From: JAYOEY01 sp038116945
GTDB lineage: Bacteria; Pseudomonadota; Alphaproteobacteria; MPNO01; UBA2964
NCBI GenBank assembly: GCA_038116945.1
Contig: JAYOEY010000018.1
Coordinates: 10,037-74,036 of the forward strand
Reading direction: 5' to 3'
Length of the DNA stretch: 64,000 nt
Under the pieces are notes generated by a model that saw only the letters and a program-made list of their open reading frames with translations, made no database searches and had not been told where the DNA came from. Shown here piece after piece: positions 33,170 through 42,405 of this stretch. Position 1 is the first letter of the stretch, and the number at the start of each line of letters is the position of its first letter. The translations under genes were made by a program, and so were the position numbers.

Positions 33170-34111
33170 ATGGCCAAGAGACGGATAGAAGGTTCCTTCG
33201 TCGCCCTTATCACCCCGATGAACCAGGACGGTTCGGTCGATTTCGAGGGATTTCGCAGTCTTTTGCAGTTTCAGGAAGAAAACGGCACCTCTGCGGTCCT
33301 GATCATGGGATCCACCGGCGAAGTGTCGATGCTGACGCCGGACGAACGCCGGCAGGTCATTTCCGAAACCATCAAGATGAAAACCGGGGCGATGGAGTTC
33401 TGGTACGGCTGTACCGGGCCCAGCACCGAACAGACGATCGGCTATTGCGAGTATGCGGGCAAGGAAGGCGCCGACGGCGCGATCATCGCCGCCCCGCCCT
33501 ATATCTGCGCTCCGGAAGACGACATCACCGATTATTTCCTCGAGGTCGCGGATGCCAGCCCGGTGCCTGTCGGCATCTACAACAATCCGCCGCGCGTGAA
33601 GACCGATTTGCCGCACACATCGATCCTGAAGCTGGCCGAACATCCGAACATTCTGGTGAACAAGGAATCGACCGCCCGCGTCGGCCAGATCGCGCAGACC
33701 GTGGCCGGCAACCCCGACATGTCGATGATGTGCTGCGACAGCCCCAATCTCGGCCTCGTCGTGCCGCTGATGGCGCTCGGCGGGCACGGTACGGCCAACA
33801 TGTCCGGCAACCTGATCCCGCAGGAGATGGTGACGATTTCCACCCCCTGGAAAGGCTGGGAGGACGCCATGGCCTGCCGTGAGGCGTGGCTGACTAACCT
33901 GCCGATGCTGCATTTCACCTATTCGGCGATCAATCCGGTGGCGGTCAAATGCCTGATGGAAGCGGTCGGTCTGCCCGCCGGGCCGCTGCGCAAGCCGCTG
34001 AAACCGATTGCGCCGGACCATCTGGCGCGCGGGCTGGAAATCTGCCGCGCGCTGGGGCTCGACCGGAAGTACGGCTTTAACCTGCCGCAGATGCGTTCCG
34101 CCGCCGAATGA
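33170..34111 (+). CDS. DapA-family class I lyase/aldolase
   Basis: 313 residues from the ATG at 33170. Features of the dihydrodipicolinate synthase/N-acetylneuraminate lyase family: GSTGEVSML (pyruvate carboxylate loop), Tyr137 in IYNNPPR and the Schiff-base Lys165 in NILVNKEST. The fold is a TIM barrel that condenses or splits a pyruvate-like donor. True lysine-pathway DapA is possible, but the dap or asd context is missing and the setting is catabolic, so a keto-acid aldolase or decarboxylase is more likely. Divergent from the flavoprotein operon. Confidence 0.86.
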   Translation: MAKRRIEGSFVALITPMNQDGSVDFEGFRSLLQFQEENGTSAVLIMGSTGEVSMLTPDERRQVISETIKMKTGAMEFWYGCTGPSTEQTIGYCEYAGKEGADGAIIAAPPYICAPEDDITDYFLEVADASPVPVGIYNNPPRVKTDLPHTSILKLAEHPNILVNKESTARVGQIAQTVAGNPDMSMMCCDSPNLGLVVPLMALGGHGTANMSGNLIPQEMVTISTPWKGWEDAMACREAWLTNLPMLHFTYSAINPVAVKCLMEAVGLPAGPLRKPLKPIAPDHLARGLEICRALGLDRKYGFNLPQMRSAAE

Positions 34112-34138
34112 GGCCCGGAATGTGGCATGGCATGAGGG

Positions 34139-34729
34139 ATGGTCGAGGGCAGCGCTAAACCGGCAAACAAGTGGCGGGAGCGCAAGCCCCGCAAGATGAC
34201 CGGGACCCGGCTGCGCAACATCGCCGTCTGGTACTGTCAGCGTTACGTCGTTTCCGAAGCAAAGCTCCGTAACTATCTGGAAACGCGTCTTTATCGTGAA
34301 ATTCCCGATGCCGAGGAGCGCGCCGCGATGGCGGAGCACATCCCCGATATCGCGTCCCGTATGGCGGCGGCGGGGCTGGTCAACGATCGAGAGGCGGCGT
34401 CGTCGAAGCTGCGATCTGCGCTGCGGGCGGGTTATGCGACCGGCGCGGCAATCAACAACGCCGCGCGGTCTTCGCATGTGGACCGGGAAACGGTCGAGGC
34501 TCAGCTTGAGACCGCTCTGACCGAAGCCCTGCCGGAACTGGGAGCGGAAGAGGACGATCCGGCGGCGATGGCGGCGCTTGCCCTGAAACGCGCGCGGCGT
34601 GGCCCGTGGCGCAGCGGCGGTCTCGATGAAAAGACGCAGCAGCGCGACGTAAACTGGCTGCTGCGCCGCGGTTTCCGCTTCGACGATGTCCGCAAGGCGA
34701 TGGAGATCGATCTGGACGAGTACGAGTAG
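34139..34729 (+). CDS. recX: RecX family regulatory protein
   Basis: 196 residues. The three-helix RecX repeats are visible as RNIAVWYCQRYVVSEAKLRNYL, DIASRMAAAGLVNDREAASSKL and WLLRRGFRFDDVRKAMEIDL. RecX caps RecA filaments and inhibits their growth. There is no recA nearby, as in many alphaproteobacteria. It is 27 bp after the DapA-like gene and 20 bp before the ABC-F gene. Confidence 0.86.
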   Translation: MVEGSAKPANKWRERKPRKMTGTRLRNIAVWYCQRYVVSEAKLRNYLETRLYREIPDAEERAAMAEHIPDIASRMAAAGLVNDREAASSKLRSALRAGYATGAAINNAARSSHVDRETVEAQLETALTEALPELGAEEDDPAAMAALALKRARRGPWRSGGLDEKTQQRDVNWLLRRGFRFDDVRKAMEIDLDEYE

Positions 34730-34749
34730 CTTTCGGTAAAGCATGCGCC

Positions 34750-36606
34750 ATGGCGCCCCCGCTACTGATCCTTCGCGACATTTCGCTGCGTCTCGGCGAC
34801 ACCAACCTGCTCGACGGGGCCGAACTGGCCGTGTCGGAGGGCGACCGGCTGTGCCTGGTCGGGCGCAACGGGTCGGGAAAATCGACGCTGCTCAGGATTG
34901 CCGCGGGAGAGCTCGAACCCGACGATGGCGAACGCTACATCCATCCGGGCGCGACCACGCGCTATCTGCCGCAGGAACCCGATCTCTCGGGGTATGAGAC
35001 GACGCGCGCGTTCGCAGAATCGGGGCTGGCGCCCGGCGACGACCCGTACCGCGCGCAATATCTGCTCCACAGCCTCGGCCTGACCGGCGACGAAAACCCC
35101 GCGTCGCTGTCGGGCGGCGAAGCGCGGCGTTGCGCGCTGGCCCGTGCGCTCGCTTCCGAACCGGATATTTTGTTTCTCGACGAGCCGACCAACCATCTCG
35201 ACCTGCCGGCCATCGAATGGCTGGAGGCGGATCTTGCCGGCAGCCGGTCCGCGCTGGTGCTGGTCAGCCACGACAGGCGGTTCCTCGAAAACCTGTCGCG
35301 CGCCACGGTATGGCTCAATGGCGGCGTGACAAGGCGGCTCGATAAGGGTTTCGGTGCGTTCGAGAGCTGGCGCGACGACGTCATCGAGCAGGAAGAGCGC
35401 GCCCGCCACGAAATGGACCGCAAGCTGGCGGTCGAGACCGACTGGCTCCACAAGGGCGTCACCGCCCGTCGCAAGCGCAACATGGGCAGGCTGCGGGCCC
35501 TGCATGCGCTGCGCGACGAGAGGCGCACGCAGCGGTCCTTTACGCCGGGCGCGTTAAAGCTGACGACGACCGAGGGCGCCCGGTCGGGGCGAATCGTCAT
35601 CGAGGCCCAGAACATCGCCAAATCCTATGGCGGGCCGGACCTGGTCCGCGATTTCTCGATCCGCATCCAGCGCGGCGACCGCATCGGCATCGTCGGCCCG
35701 AACGGTGCCGGCAAGACGACGCTGCTCAACATGCTGACGGGCGTTCTCGCGCCTGACGGCGGGACCGTCCGGCTCGGGACCAACCTGCAGATGGTGTCGC
35801 TCGACCAGCGTCGCGAAAGCCTGGACGCCGACCGTACGCTGTCCGATGCGCTTTCCGGCGGGGGCAATTTCGTCGAGGTCGGGGGGCAGAAGCGGCATGT
35901 AATCGGCTACATTAAGGATTTCCTGTTCGCGCCGGAGCAGGCGAGGACCCCTGTCGGAGTGCTGTCGGGCGGAGAGCGCGGGCGGCTGATGCTGGCGCGG
36001 GCGCTGGCCCGACCGTCCAACCTGCTGGTACTGGACGAGCCGACCAACGATCTCGACCTTGAAACGCTGGACCTGCTGCAGGAAATGCTCGGCGATTACG
36101 ACGGGACTGTCCTGCTGGTCAGCCATGACCGTGATTTTCTCGACCGGGTGGTTACCGGGGTGGTCGCGGCGGAAGGCGACGGCCGCTGGACCGTCTATGC
36201 CGGCGGTTACAGCGACATGCAGGCGCAGGGAAGCGTCAGGCACGTCGTCGACGCGGACAAGCCTGCGGACCGGGCGCAAAAAACCCAGGCGCAGAAACCA
36301 CGACACGAAAAACACCCTGCCGAAAAACACCCTGCCGAAAAAAACCGGGAGAAGGCGGGGGGCGGGGTCGGCCTGTCGTTCACCGACCGGCATTTACTGG
36401 AGTCTCTGCCCAGGAAGATGGACGAACTCTCGATTGCGATCGACGGTTTCAACAGGAAACTCGCCGAACCCGGCCTGTTCGAACGGGACCGGGAGACGTT
36501 CGAGCGAACCGCAGAAGAATTGCGCTCGGCAACCGCGGCGCTTGCCGAGGCCGAGGAAAAATGGCTTGAGCTTGAACTGAAGCGCGAGGAACTCGAACGC
36601 GGATGA
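34750..36606 (+). CDS. ABC-F family ATPase, Uup-like
   Basis: 618 residues with two ATPase domains and no membrane segments. Walker A: GRNGSGKSTLLRI and GPNGAGKTTLLNM. Signatures: LSGGEARRCALARAL and LSGGERGRLMLARAL. Walker B: FLDEPTNHLDL and LDEPTNDLDL. The linker contains the charged interdomain stretch RHEMDRKLAVETDWLHKGVT, and the C-terminus is a coiled coil after a short repeated linker. This matches Uup, which acts on the ribosome and in DNA transposition control. Cytoplasmic. Confidence 0.92.
   Translation: MAPPLLILRDISLRLGDTNLLDGAELAVSEGDRLCLVGRNGSGKSTLLRIAAGELEPDDGERYIHPGATTRYLPQEPDLSGYETTRAFAESGLAPGDDPYRAQYLLHSLGLTGDENPASLSGGEARRCALARALASEPDILFLDEPTNHLDLPAIEWLEADLAGSRSALVLVSHDRRFLENLSRATVWLNGGVTRRLDKGFGAFESWRDDVIEQEERARHEMDRKLAVETDWLHKGVTARRKRNMGRLRALHALRDERRTQRSFTPGALKLTTTEGARSGRIVIEAQNIAKSYGGPDLVRDFSIRIQRGDRIGIVGPNGAGKTTLLNMLTGVLAPDGGTVRLGTNLQMVSLDQRRESLDADRTLSDALSGGGNFVEVGGQKRHVIGYIKDFLFAPEQARTPVGVLSGGERGRLMLARALARPSNLLVLDEPTNDLDLETLDLLQEMLGDYDGTVLLVSHDRDFLDRVVTGVVAAEGDGRWTVYAGGYSDMQAQGSVRHVVDADKPADRAQKTQAQKPRHEKHPAEKHPAEKNREKAGGGVGLSFTDRHLLESLPRKMDELSIAIDGFNRKLAEPGLFERDRETFERTAEELRSATAALAEAEEKWLELELKREELERG
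36307..36336 (+). repeat. 15-bp tandem repeat in the ABC-F linker
   Basis: GAAAAACACCCTGCC occurs twice head to tail (36307-36336) with a partial third unit, encoding the repeated linker EKHPAEKHPAEK between the second ATPase domain and the coiled coil. Slippage here would alter linker length without breaking the frame. Confidence 0.6.
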
Positions 36607-36633
36607 AACGTCGCGCCGACGGTTCGCGCGGTG

Positions 36634-38229
36634 TCAGAACTGGCCGCTGAGCGTAAAGAAAAAGCGGGTGCCCGATCCTGTTTCGCCGGGCGTGCGCTGT
36701 CGTGTCAGGGGCTGCGCTGCCTCCAGCTGGGCCTGGAAACGATCGCCAAACCCGACACGCAGACCGCCGCCGGTCGAGGCCATCGAACTCCGCGTTGCCC
36801 CGTTTCCCCAGACCGCGCCAAGGTCATAGAACGTGTATAGCTGGACCGAATTGACGTAAGCGGGAAGCTCCATGGGGGGAGCGAACTGAAGTTCCAGCGA
36901 TCCGGCGGCGCCCTGGCTGGCGCTGATGTCCGCGGGGTCGTAGGCGCGGCCGAACTGCTGGCCGCCGATCGCGAATTCTTCGGCGGAAAGCAATGTGTGG
37001 GGCGACCATTGTCCGGCCCCCGAAACCTGCAGGTGAAGCCGCTCATGCAGTTTCTGAACGCGCGTAACGTTCAGCGTTGCCTTGATGTAATCGGGGCGAC
37101 CGGCGGTTCTCGACAGAAGCGCGGAATCCTTGTCGCTGGCGTGCAGAATTTCGATTCCCCTGCTGAATTCCGCGGAGAGCCAGTTGACGCCGCCCAGATC
37201 GTCGGCGGCGTTGAACCGGGCGCCGATACGAACGGATCTGATCTTGTCGTCAAAAACGGAAGTGCTGGAGTTCTTGTCGGAATCGAAGGAGTCGAATTTC
37301 AGGGTCGTGTAGAGGTTTGTCTCCCTGCTGCGGATCCAGGGGTGCGACAGGGTGATCAGGACCCGGGTGCCGAGGCTGTTTTCCTTGCCCGCTGTGCCCG
37401 CCAGACCGATATCGACGGAGCTTCGCGACGCCAGTACGCCGACCTGCGTTCCGTGGCTGTTCAGAATATGGTCCTGCTGGATTTCGAAATAGCGGATTTC
37501 CTCCGGCGTCTGGGGGACCGTAAAGACCGCCAGCCTGGTATGCTCCAGAATCCCGAGGACGGAATTGAGACTTACGCCCGCATACAGCTGGGTCGGGCCG
37601 ACCGTCGTGGTTCCCCGGTTGTTGAGGTTTGCAAAGCCGCCGATGGACGAATGTTTCAACGTAATTTCGAGAGTGTAGGCGCCTCTTTCGACGTCCTTCT
37701 CCTTTACGCTTGGGACGACTTCCAGCCCCGGAATGTCCGACATCAGAAGCAGATTCCGCTCGAGCGTCGACAGTTTCAGCGGCCTGCTGCCGGTAATGCG
37801 TCCGCTCCAGAGGTCGAAGAGGCCGGCGCGACCGGGTTTCTCTCCCGTAAACCTGACTTCCTCGACAAACCCTTCGATGATCCGGAGCCTGAGTATGCCG
37901 AATTCGACATCCTGCGGCGGGCAGATGAGGCTCATGGGCTTCAAGAAACAGGATGCGCCCTCGGGACAGGGCGGAAAGAAGTCCACCACGCTTGAACCGG
38001 TCGGAAAGGCCGGAAAGCAGCTTGCCGCCAGAACCGGCAACGCCGGCGGCCGGTCAAAGGCGGTCAGGTCGGTAATTCCGAAGGCAATCGGCCCGGCGCG
38101 CCTGGATATCAAGCAGGCTTCGCGCGGTCTTGTAAACAATGTCGGGGCGAACAGGCCGGGACATGCCCGTTCCAGCAATCGGGCAAAGACCGCAAACCCC
38201 GCAAACATGCCCGCCTCGTTCAAGTCCAA
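36634..38229 (-). CDS. TpsB (ShlB/FhaC/HecB-type) outer-membrane secretion pore, N-terminus atypical
   Basis: The first ATG in frame gives 531 residues. From about residue 108 the TpsB pattern is clear: GILRLRIIEGFVEEVRFTGE (second POTRA entry), TLERNLLLMSDIPGLEVVPS, the barrel start GGFANLNNRGTTTVGPTQLY and the C-terminal strand with final Phe (RFFFTLSGQF). It would export a large partner protein across the outer membrane. The first about 100 residues contain no signal peptide or POTRA1 that I can see, are Pro/Cys-rich, and lie opposite another reading frame. The true start may be near 37935 or lie further upstream in degraded sequence. No TpsA partner is nearby. Confidence 0.7.
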   Translation of the reverse strand: MDLNEAGMFAGFAVFARLLERACPGLFAPTLFTRPREACLISRRAGPIAFGITDLTAFDRPPALPVLAASCFPAFPTGSSVVDFFPPCPEGASCFLKPMSLICPPQDVEFGILRLRIIEGFVEEVRFTGEKPGRAGLFDLWSGRITGSRPLKLSTLERNLLLMSDIPGLEVVPSVKEKDVERGAYTLEITLKHSSIGGFANLNNRGTTTVGPTQLYAGVSLNSVLGILEHTRLAVFTVPQTPEEIRYFEIQQDHILNSHGTQVGVLASRSSVDIGLAGTAGKENSLGTRVLITLSHPWIRSRETNLYTTLKFDSFDSDKNSSTSVFDDKIRSVRIGARFNAADDLGGVNWLSAEFSRGIEILHASDKDSALLSRTAGRPDYIKATLNVTRVQKLHERLHLQVSGAGQWSPHTLLSAEEFAIGGQQFGRAYDPADISASQGAAGSLELQFAPPMELPAYVNSVQLYTFYDLGAVWGNGATRSSMASTGGGLRVGFGDRFQAQLEAAQPLTRQRTPGETGSGTRFFFTLSGQF

Positions 38230-38392
38230 TCAGGTCTCCTTTGGCGGCAACGGAAACGGCAACGGTCCGGGCAACGGAAACGGCAACGGAAACGGAAACG
38301 GCAACGGTCCGGGCAACGGAAACGGCAACGGCCCGGGCAACGGAAACGGAAACGGCAACGGCAACGGCAACGGTAAAGGAAACGGCGGCTGA
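37934..38392 (+). CDS. Gly-Asn repeat protein, antisense to the TpsB gene start
   Basis: Reading from the ATG at 37934, 152 residues: a basic, Lys/Ala/Gly-rich, probably disordered part (MGFKKQDAPSGQGGKKSTTL onward), then FKSNQVSFGG and about 48 residues made of Gly-Asn pairs with three Pro and one Lys interruption, ending exactly at GGC GGC TGA. In the repeat, Gly codons vary freely among GGA, GGC and GGT while Asn is always AAC and Pro CCG, and variation falls at silent third positions. That argues for translation in this frame. The upstream part overlaps the minus-strand TpsB frame with wobble positions in register. The start and function are uncertain. Confidence 0.45.
   Translation: MGFKKQDAPSGQGGKKSTTLEPVGKAGKQLAARTGNAGGRSKAVRSVIPKAIGPARLDIKQASRGLVNNVGANRPGHARSSNRAKTANPANMPASFKSNQVSFGGNGNGNGPGNGNGNGNGNGNGPGNGNGNGPGNGNGNGNGNGNGKGNGG
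38245..38391 (+). repeat. Minisatellite of GGNAAC units
   Basis: About 24 units of GGNAAC, with GGTCCGGGC or GGCCCGGGC interruptions at three places and one GGTAAAGGA near the end. It encodes Gly-Asn dipeptides on the plus strand. Read on the minus strand it gives Val/Ser/Ala or Pro/Phe/Leu runs depending on frame. Simple enough to slip, it is a likely length-polymorphic site. Confidence 0.75.
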
Positions 38393-38567
38393 TAGAATAA
38401 GAACGGGCAAGCCGATGTCTCCGGGAGGAGGCGTCGGCTTCGCCGTCTGTCCGCCGAATAAAATCTTAAGTTCTTTCCCTTAACCTCGTTCCGATTCTGT
38501 TCGAGGAAATCATGCTCTCTGACAACGCTTACGGCATGACGGGCGACCGGGAATTCCAGGCGACACC

Positions 38568-40814
38568 ATGAAACGGTTTATGCCGCATCTGCTGGTGTTC
38601 TTTCTTGTCGCCGCGGCCTATCTCGGCGGCTTCCTGAAAACGCTGGATCTGGCGCTGACCGATCTGAATTTCAGCATCCTGCAGCGCGAAGCGAGCCAAC
38701 AGATCGTCGTTGTAGAGATCGACGTCCGTAGCCTGAAAACGCTCGACAGCTGGCCCTGGCCTCGCCGTTATCACGCGGCGGTGATCGAGCGTCTGATCGC
38801 GGCGGGGGCGGATGCCGTCGCGCTCGACATCGATTTCAGCTCGCGGTCGAACCCCGTCGACGACGAGGCGCTGCGATCCGCTATCGCCAGATCCGGCAAC
38901 AAGGTCGTTCTGCCGATCTTCAAGCAATATGACAGGGGCGTGGGGGACCAGCCCCAGATCATCTATTCGTCGCCCCATCCGGCGGTCGACGGCGGGGCCG
39001 TCCTGGCGACCGTAAACGTGCAAACGGAGCCGGATGGCCGGGTCCGCCGGTACCTGTCGGCCGATGACTGGAAAGGGCGGCCTGTGACCAGTATGGCGGG
39101 ACGTCTCGCCACCGGCCGGAACCTCGATCCAGGCGCATTCCATCTCGATCTCGGAATCGATCCCCGAACGGTTCCCCGGCTGTCCTACACGGACGTTCTC
39201 GACGGAAATTTCCTGAATGAAACGGTCGCCGGAAAGAAAGTGATCGTCGGGGCGACGGCGCTGGAACTCGGCGACCAGCTTGCGGTGGCGGTCCATAAGA
39301 TTGTCCCCGGCCCGGTCCTTCAGGCGATCGCGTTCGAATCGCTCTTTCAGGGGAGGGCCATTCACCGTCTGGCTTCCTGGCCGGTTCTGGCGATTGCGCT
39401 TCTTCTGGCGGTTCTCCTGGGACCATTCTTCGAGCGTGCGAACTGGCGCGTCGGGTTGGGCTGCCTGGTTGCCGTCGGCCTGTTGAGCGGTGCGACGTCG
39501 CTGGGCGTGCTGGCTCGCTGGCCGGTAATCTTCGATACGGTGCCATGGGTCATGGTTGCGGCGCTGTCCTATACTCTCGGTCTCTGGCGTTCGATCGACG
39601 CCCAATCGGTTTCCATCTTTCAGCACCGGCTCGATTCGATGCATCGGCGCGCCATGATGCAGAGCGTCGTCGACGATTCTTTCGACGGGATAGCCATCGT
39701 CGGCGAGGATACCGAGGTGGAGCTTATCAACCCCGCGGGCGAGCGGATTCTTGGCGTTTCGGCTGACGATGTGACGGGGGAGAGAATCCACGACTTTCTT
39801 CCCAGGCCCCAAGGGCTGGAAATAATGTTCACGCCGCTGTTCAACGGGAGGGATTATCACGAGGGCATCGGGGCGAATGTATTCGGTCCCCAGGAAATCC
39901 GGATGCTGTCTGCCGACGGGAACAGCATGACGATCGAACTGATCGTGAGCTCGTCGAGGTTATCGATCAGCAAGAAGGCCGGCGAAGGCGGCAGCCCGGG
40001 CAGGCGGGTGTTCATATACACGTTCCGCGACATTACGGAACGCAAGCAGGCCGAAGAGGCCCAGAACCGCGCCCGAGAGACCGCCGAGGCGGCCAACCGG
40101 GCCAAGACGGAATTTCTTGCCAATATGAGCCACGAGCTGCGAACGCCGCTCAACGCGGTTATCGGCTTCTCCGATATCATCATGAAGGAAGCGCTTGGAC
40201 CCGCCGGGGTGCCGCAATATGTCGAGTACGCGCATGACATCAACACCAGCGGGACGCATCTGCTGGAGATCATCAACGACATTCTCGACATGTCGAAGAT
40301 CGAAGCCGGCGAACTTGAACCCAACAGATCGGAATTCGATTTCGGACGCGTCGTCCTGTCGTCGCTGAAACTGATTTCGGGACGCGCCGGGAAGGAAGGG
40401 CTGGAGATCGTTACGGAAATACCGGATGACCTGCCCGTTCTCACGGCCGACGAACGGATGATAAAGCAGATCCTGATCAATCTTCTGGCAAACGCCGTCA
40501 AATTCACGCCGGCAGGGGGAACCGTGACGGTTTCGGCGATGGCGACGGAGGACGGATTCTCGTTCTCGGTGGCGGATACGGGCATAGGGATCCCGGAAGA
40601 CAAGATGTCGGTTATCCTGGAGCCGTTCGGCCAGGCGGATTCCCGGCTGGAGCGCGTGTATGAGGGGACGGGGCTGGGGCTCCCGCTCGTCAAATCGATG
40701 ACGGAACTGCATGGTGGACGGCTGGAAATCGCCAGTACCGAAGGGGTCGGTACGACGGCTACGGTTTCCCTGCCTGCCGATTGCATTCTCTCACGGTCGG
40801 CGAAGGTGGCCTGA
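38568..40814 (+). CDS. CHASE2-PAS histidine kinase
   Basis: 748 residues. An N-terminal membrane helix (LLVFFLVAAAYLGGFL) leads into a CHASE2 extracytoplasmic sensor (VEIDVRSLKTLDSWPWPRRY, DIDFSSRSNPVDDEAL, KKVIVGATALELGDQ), then three membrane helices at about 260-345. A PAS domain at about 365-480 (DGIAIVGEDTEVELINPAGE) is followed by HisKA with His522 in FLANMSHELRTPLNAVIGFS and HATPase motifs NLLANAVKFTP, ADTGIGIPEDKM and GTGLGLPLVKSM. It phosphorylates an unknown response regulator; no receiver protein is adjacent. It lies 175 bp downstream of the Gly-Asn repeat gene on the same strand. Confidence 0.92.
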   Translation: MKRFMPHLLVFFLVAAAYLGGFLKTLDLALTDLNFSILQREASQQIVVVEIDVRSLKTLDSWPWPRRYHAAVIERLIAAGADAVALDIDFSSRSNPVDDEALRSAIARSGNKVVLPIFKQYDRGVGDQPQIIYSSPHPAVDGGAVLATVNVQTEPDGRVRRYLSADDWKGRPVTSMAGRLATGRNLDPGAFHLDLGIDPRTVPRLSYTDVLDGNFLNETVAGKKVIVGATALELGDQLAVAVHKIVPGPVLQAIAFESLFQGRAIHRLASWPVLAIALLLAVLLGPFFERANWRVGLGCLVAVGLLSGATSLGVLARWPVIFDTVPWVMVAALSYTLGLWRSIDAQSVSIFQHRLDSMHRRAMMQSVVDDSFDGIAIVGEDTEVELINPAGERILGVSADDVTGERIHDFLPRPQGLEIMFTPLFNGRDYHEGIGANVFGPQEIRMLSADGNSMTIELIVSSSRLSISKKAGEGGSPGRRVFIYTFRDITERKQAEEAQNRARETAEAANRAKTEFLANMSHELRTPLNAVIGFSDIIMKEALGPAGVPQYVEYAHDINTSGTHLLEIINDILDMSKIEAGELEPNRSEFDFGRVVLSSLKLISGRAGKEGLEIVTEIPDDLPVLTADERMIKQILINLLANAVKFTPAGGTVTVSAMATEDGFSFSVADTGIGIPEDKMSVILEPFGQADSRLERVYEGTGLGLPLVKSMTELHGGRLEIASTEGVGTTATVSLPADCILSRSAKVA

Positions 40815-40965
40815 CGCCGGACTCGCCGTCGGACGCGCTTTTCGAGGCCCCTGATCGCACGGTTCGGCCGATGGGCTCTTTCGCTGGGACCCCGAATTCG
40901 CTATGGATCGTGGTATTGCGGCCGCCGGCAGGCTGTCGCGTCGGCGCTTTTACTGGACCAGAATC

Positions 40966-42405
40966 ATGCCCGCACGGACCGGCAAGGAATTCCTCGAAGG
41001 GCTTAAGGGGCCCCGGGAAATCTGGATGGACGGCGAGCGCGTCGCGGATGTCGTGGATCATCCGGGACTTTCCGGCGCGGCGCAGGCGCTGGCCGACGTC
41101 TACGACCTGCAACACGAATTCGCGGAAATCTGCCTCGCGGTCGACCCCGATACCGGCGACACGGTGAATCTGAGCCATATCGTGCCCCGTTCGCGCGAAG
41201 ACCTGTTGCGCCGCCATGCCTGTCTGGAAAAGATCGCCGAGTTTTCGGTCGGGCTGATGGGGCGGACGCCCGATTACCTGAACGTCACCTTCGCCGGGTT
41301 CGCCGGCGATATCGACGCCTGGGCGGCGCATGGCAATGACGAGGGAGCGGAATACCTGGCCGCCTACCAGAAAAGGATGGCGCGCGAGGACTGGTCGCTG
41401 ACCCATGCGATCGTGCCGCCGACCGCCGACAAGGCAAAGGGCGACACGCCGAAACCGGGTGATACGGTGACGGTTCACAAGGTCGAAGATACCGAAAACG
41501 GCATTCTGATCCGGGGCGCCCGCGCGCTCGCGACGCTGGCGCCGTTTGCCGACGAAATCGCCGTTTATCCGCGCACGCCGCTGCCCGAGGGGTCGGAGGC
41601 CTACGCGCTGTGTTTCTGCCTGCCGATGTCGGCGCCGGGCCTCAAATTCCTGTGCCGCGACAGCATGTCGACGCCGCGCAACGATTTCGACCATCCGTTG
41701 TCGGGCCGGTTCGACGAACAGGATGCCTTCGTGATTTTCGACGATGTCGAGGTGCCGCGCGACCGCGTTTTCGTCGACGGCAATCTCGGCGTCTACAACA
41801 CGGTCATGCAGAAGACCTGGATGCCCAATATCATGCATCAGACGATGATCCGGGCGAGCGTGAAGCTAGATTTCGCCTGGGCGCTGGGCCGCCGCATGGC
41901 GCGGGCGGTCAACGCGGGCGACCCTGGCACGCAGCAGATGCTGGGCGAGATCTGGTGCTACGCCGAGTTCGCGCGGAGCGCCGTCGCCGCCGCCGAAGCG
42001 GAGGCGCTGGATCAGGGCAACGGTTTCTGGACGCCCGCGGTCGGGCCGCTGTTCGCGATGCGCTGCATGCTGCCGACCTGGTTTCCTCGCGTGAACGAAA
42101 TCCTGCGGCTGATCGGTTCGCATTTCATGCTGGCCGCGCCGCGCGCCGCGCAGTTCGGCGACCCGGAGCTGAGGCGGCTGATCGATGCCTATCTCGGCGG
42201 GGCGGAAGACGTCGATTCCGCGGAGAGAGCGCGTATTTTCCGGCTCGGCTGGGATTTCGCCGGAACCGAGCTTGCCAGCCGCAACGAACAGTACGAGCGT
42301 TTCTACCTCGCTTCCGGCGCGCGCAACATGCAAAGCGTCATGCGGGTGGCCGACCCGGCGCGCGGCGATGCGCTGCTCGACCGGTTCCTGAACGAAGAAT
42401 CCTAG
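40966..42405 (+). CDS. 4-Hydroxyphenylacetate 3-monooxygenase (HpaB)-like FADH2-dependent oxygenase
   Basis: 479 residues from the ATG at 40966. Early GKEFLEGLKGPREIWMDGER, then GLMGRTPDYLNVTFAGFAGD and DTVNLSHIVPRSREDLLRRH are HpaB-family signatures; later VEDTENGILIRGARALATLA and DVEVPRDRVFVDGNLGVYN fit the acyl-CoA dehydrogenase-like fold. These enzymes hydroxylate phenols using FADH2 from a reductase (HpaC), which is not nearby. The substrate may be an aromatic acid or a halogenated phenol. Its TAG stop overlaps the convergent cyclase stop in a shared CTAG. Confidence 0.87.
   Translation: MPARTGKEFLEGLKGPREIWMDGERVADVVDHPGLSGAAQALADVYDLQHEFAEICLAVDPDTGDTVNLSHIVPRSREDLLRRHACLEKIAEFSVGLMGRTPDYLNVTFAGFAGDIDAWAAHGNDEGAEYLAAYQKRMAREDWSLTHAIVPPTADKAKGDTPKPGDTVTVHKVEDTENGILIRGARALATLAPFADEIAVYPRTPLPEGSEAYALCFCLPMSAPGLKFLCRDSMSTPRNDFDHPLSGRFDEQDAFVIFDDVEVPRDRVFVDGNLGVYNTVMQKTWMPNIMHQTMIRASVKLDFAWALGRRMARAVNAGDPGTQQMLGEIWCYAEFARSAVAAAEAEALDQGNGFWTPAVGPLFAMRCMLPTWFPRVNEILRLIGSHFMLAAPRAAQFGDPELRRLIDAYLGGAEDVDSAERARIFRLGWDFAGTELASRNEQYERFYLASGARNMQSVMRVADPARGDALLDRFLNEES

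Noticed and set aside
38245..38391. CRISPR array
   Set aside because: Units are contiguous 6-bp repeats without spacers; a coding minisatellite explains them.
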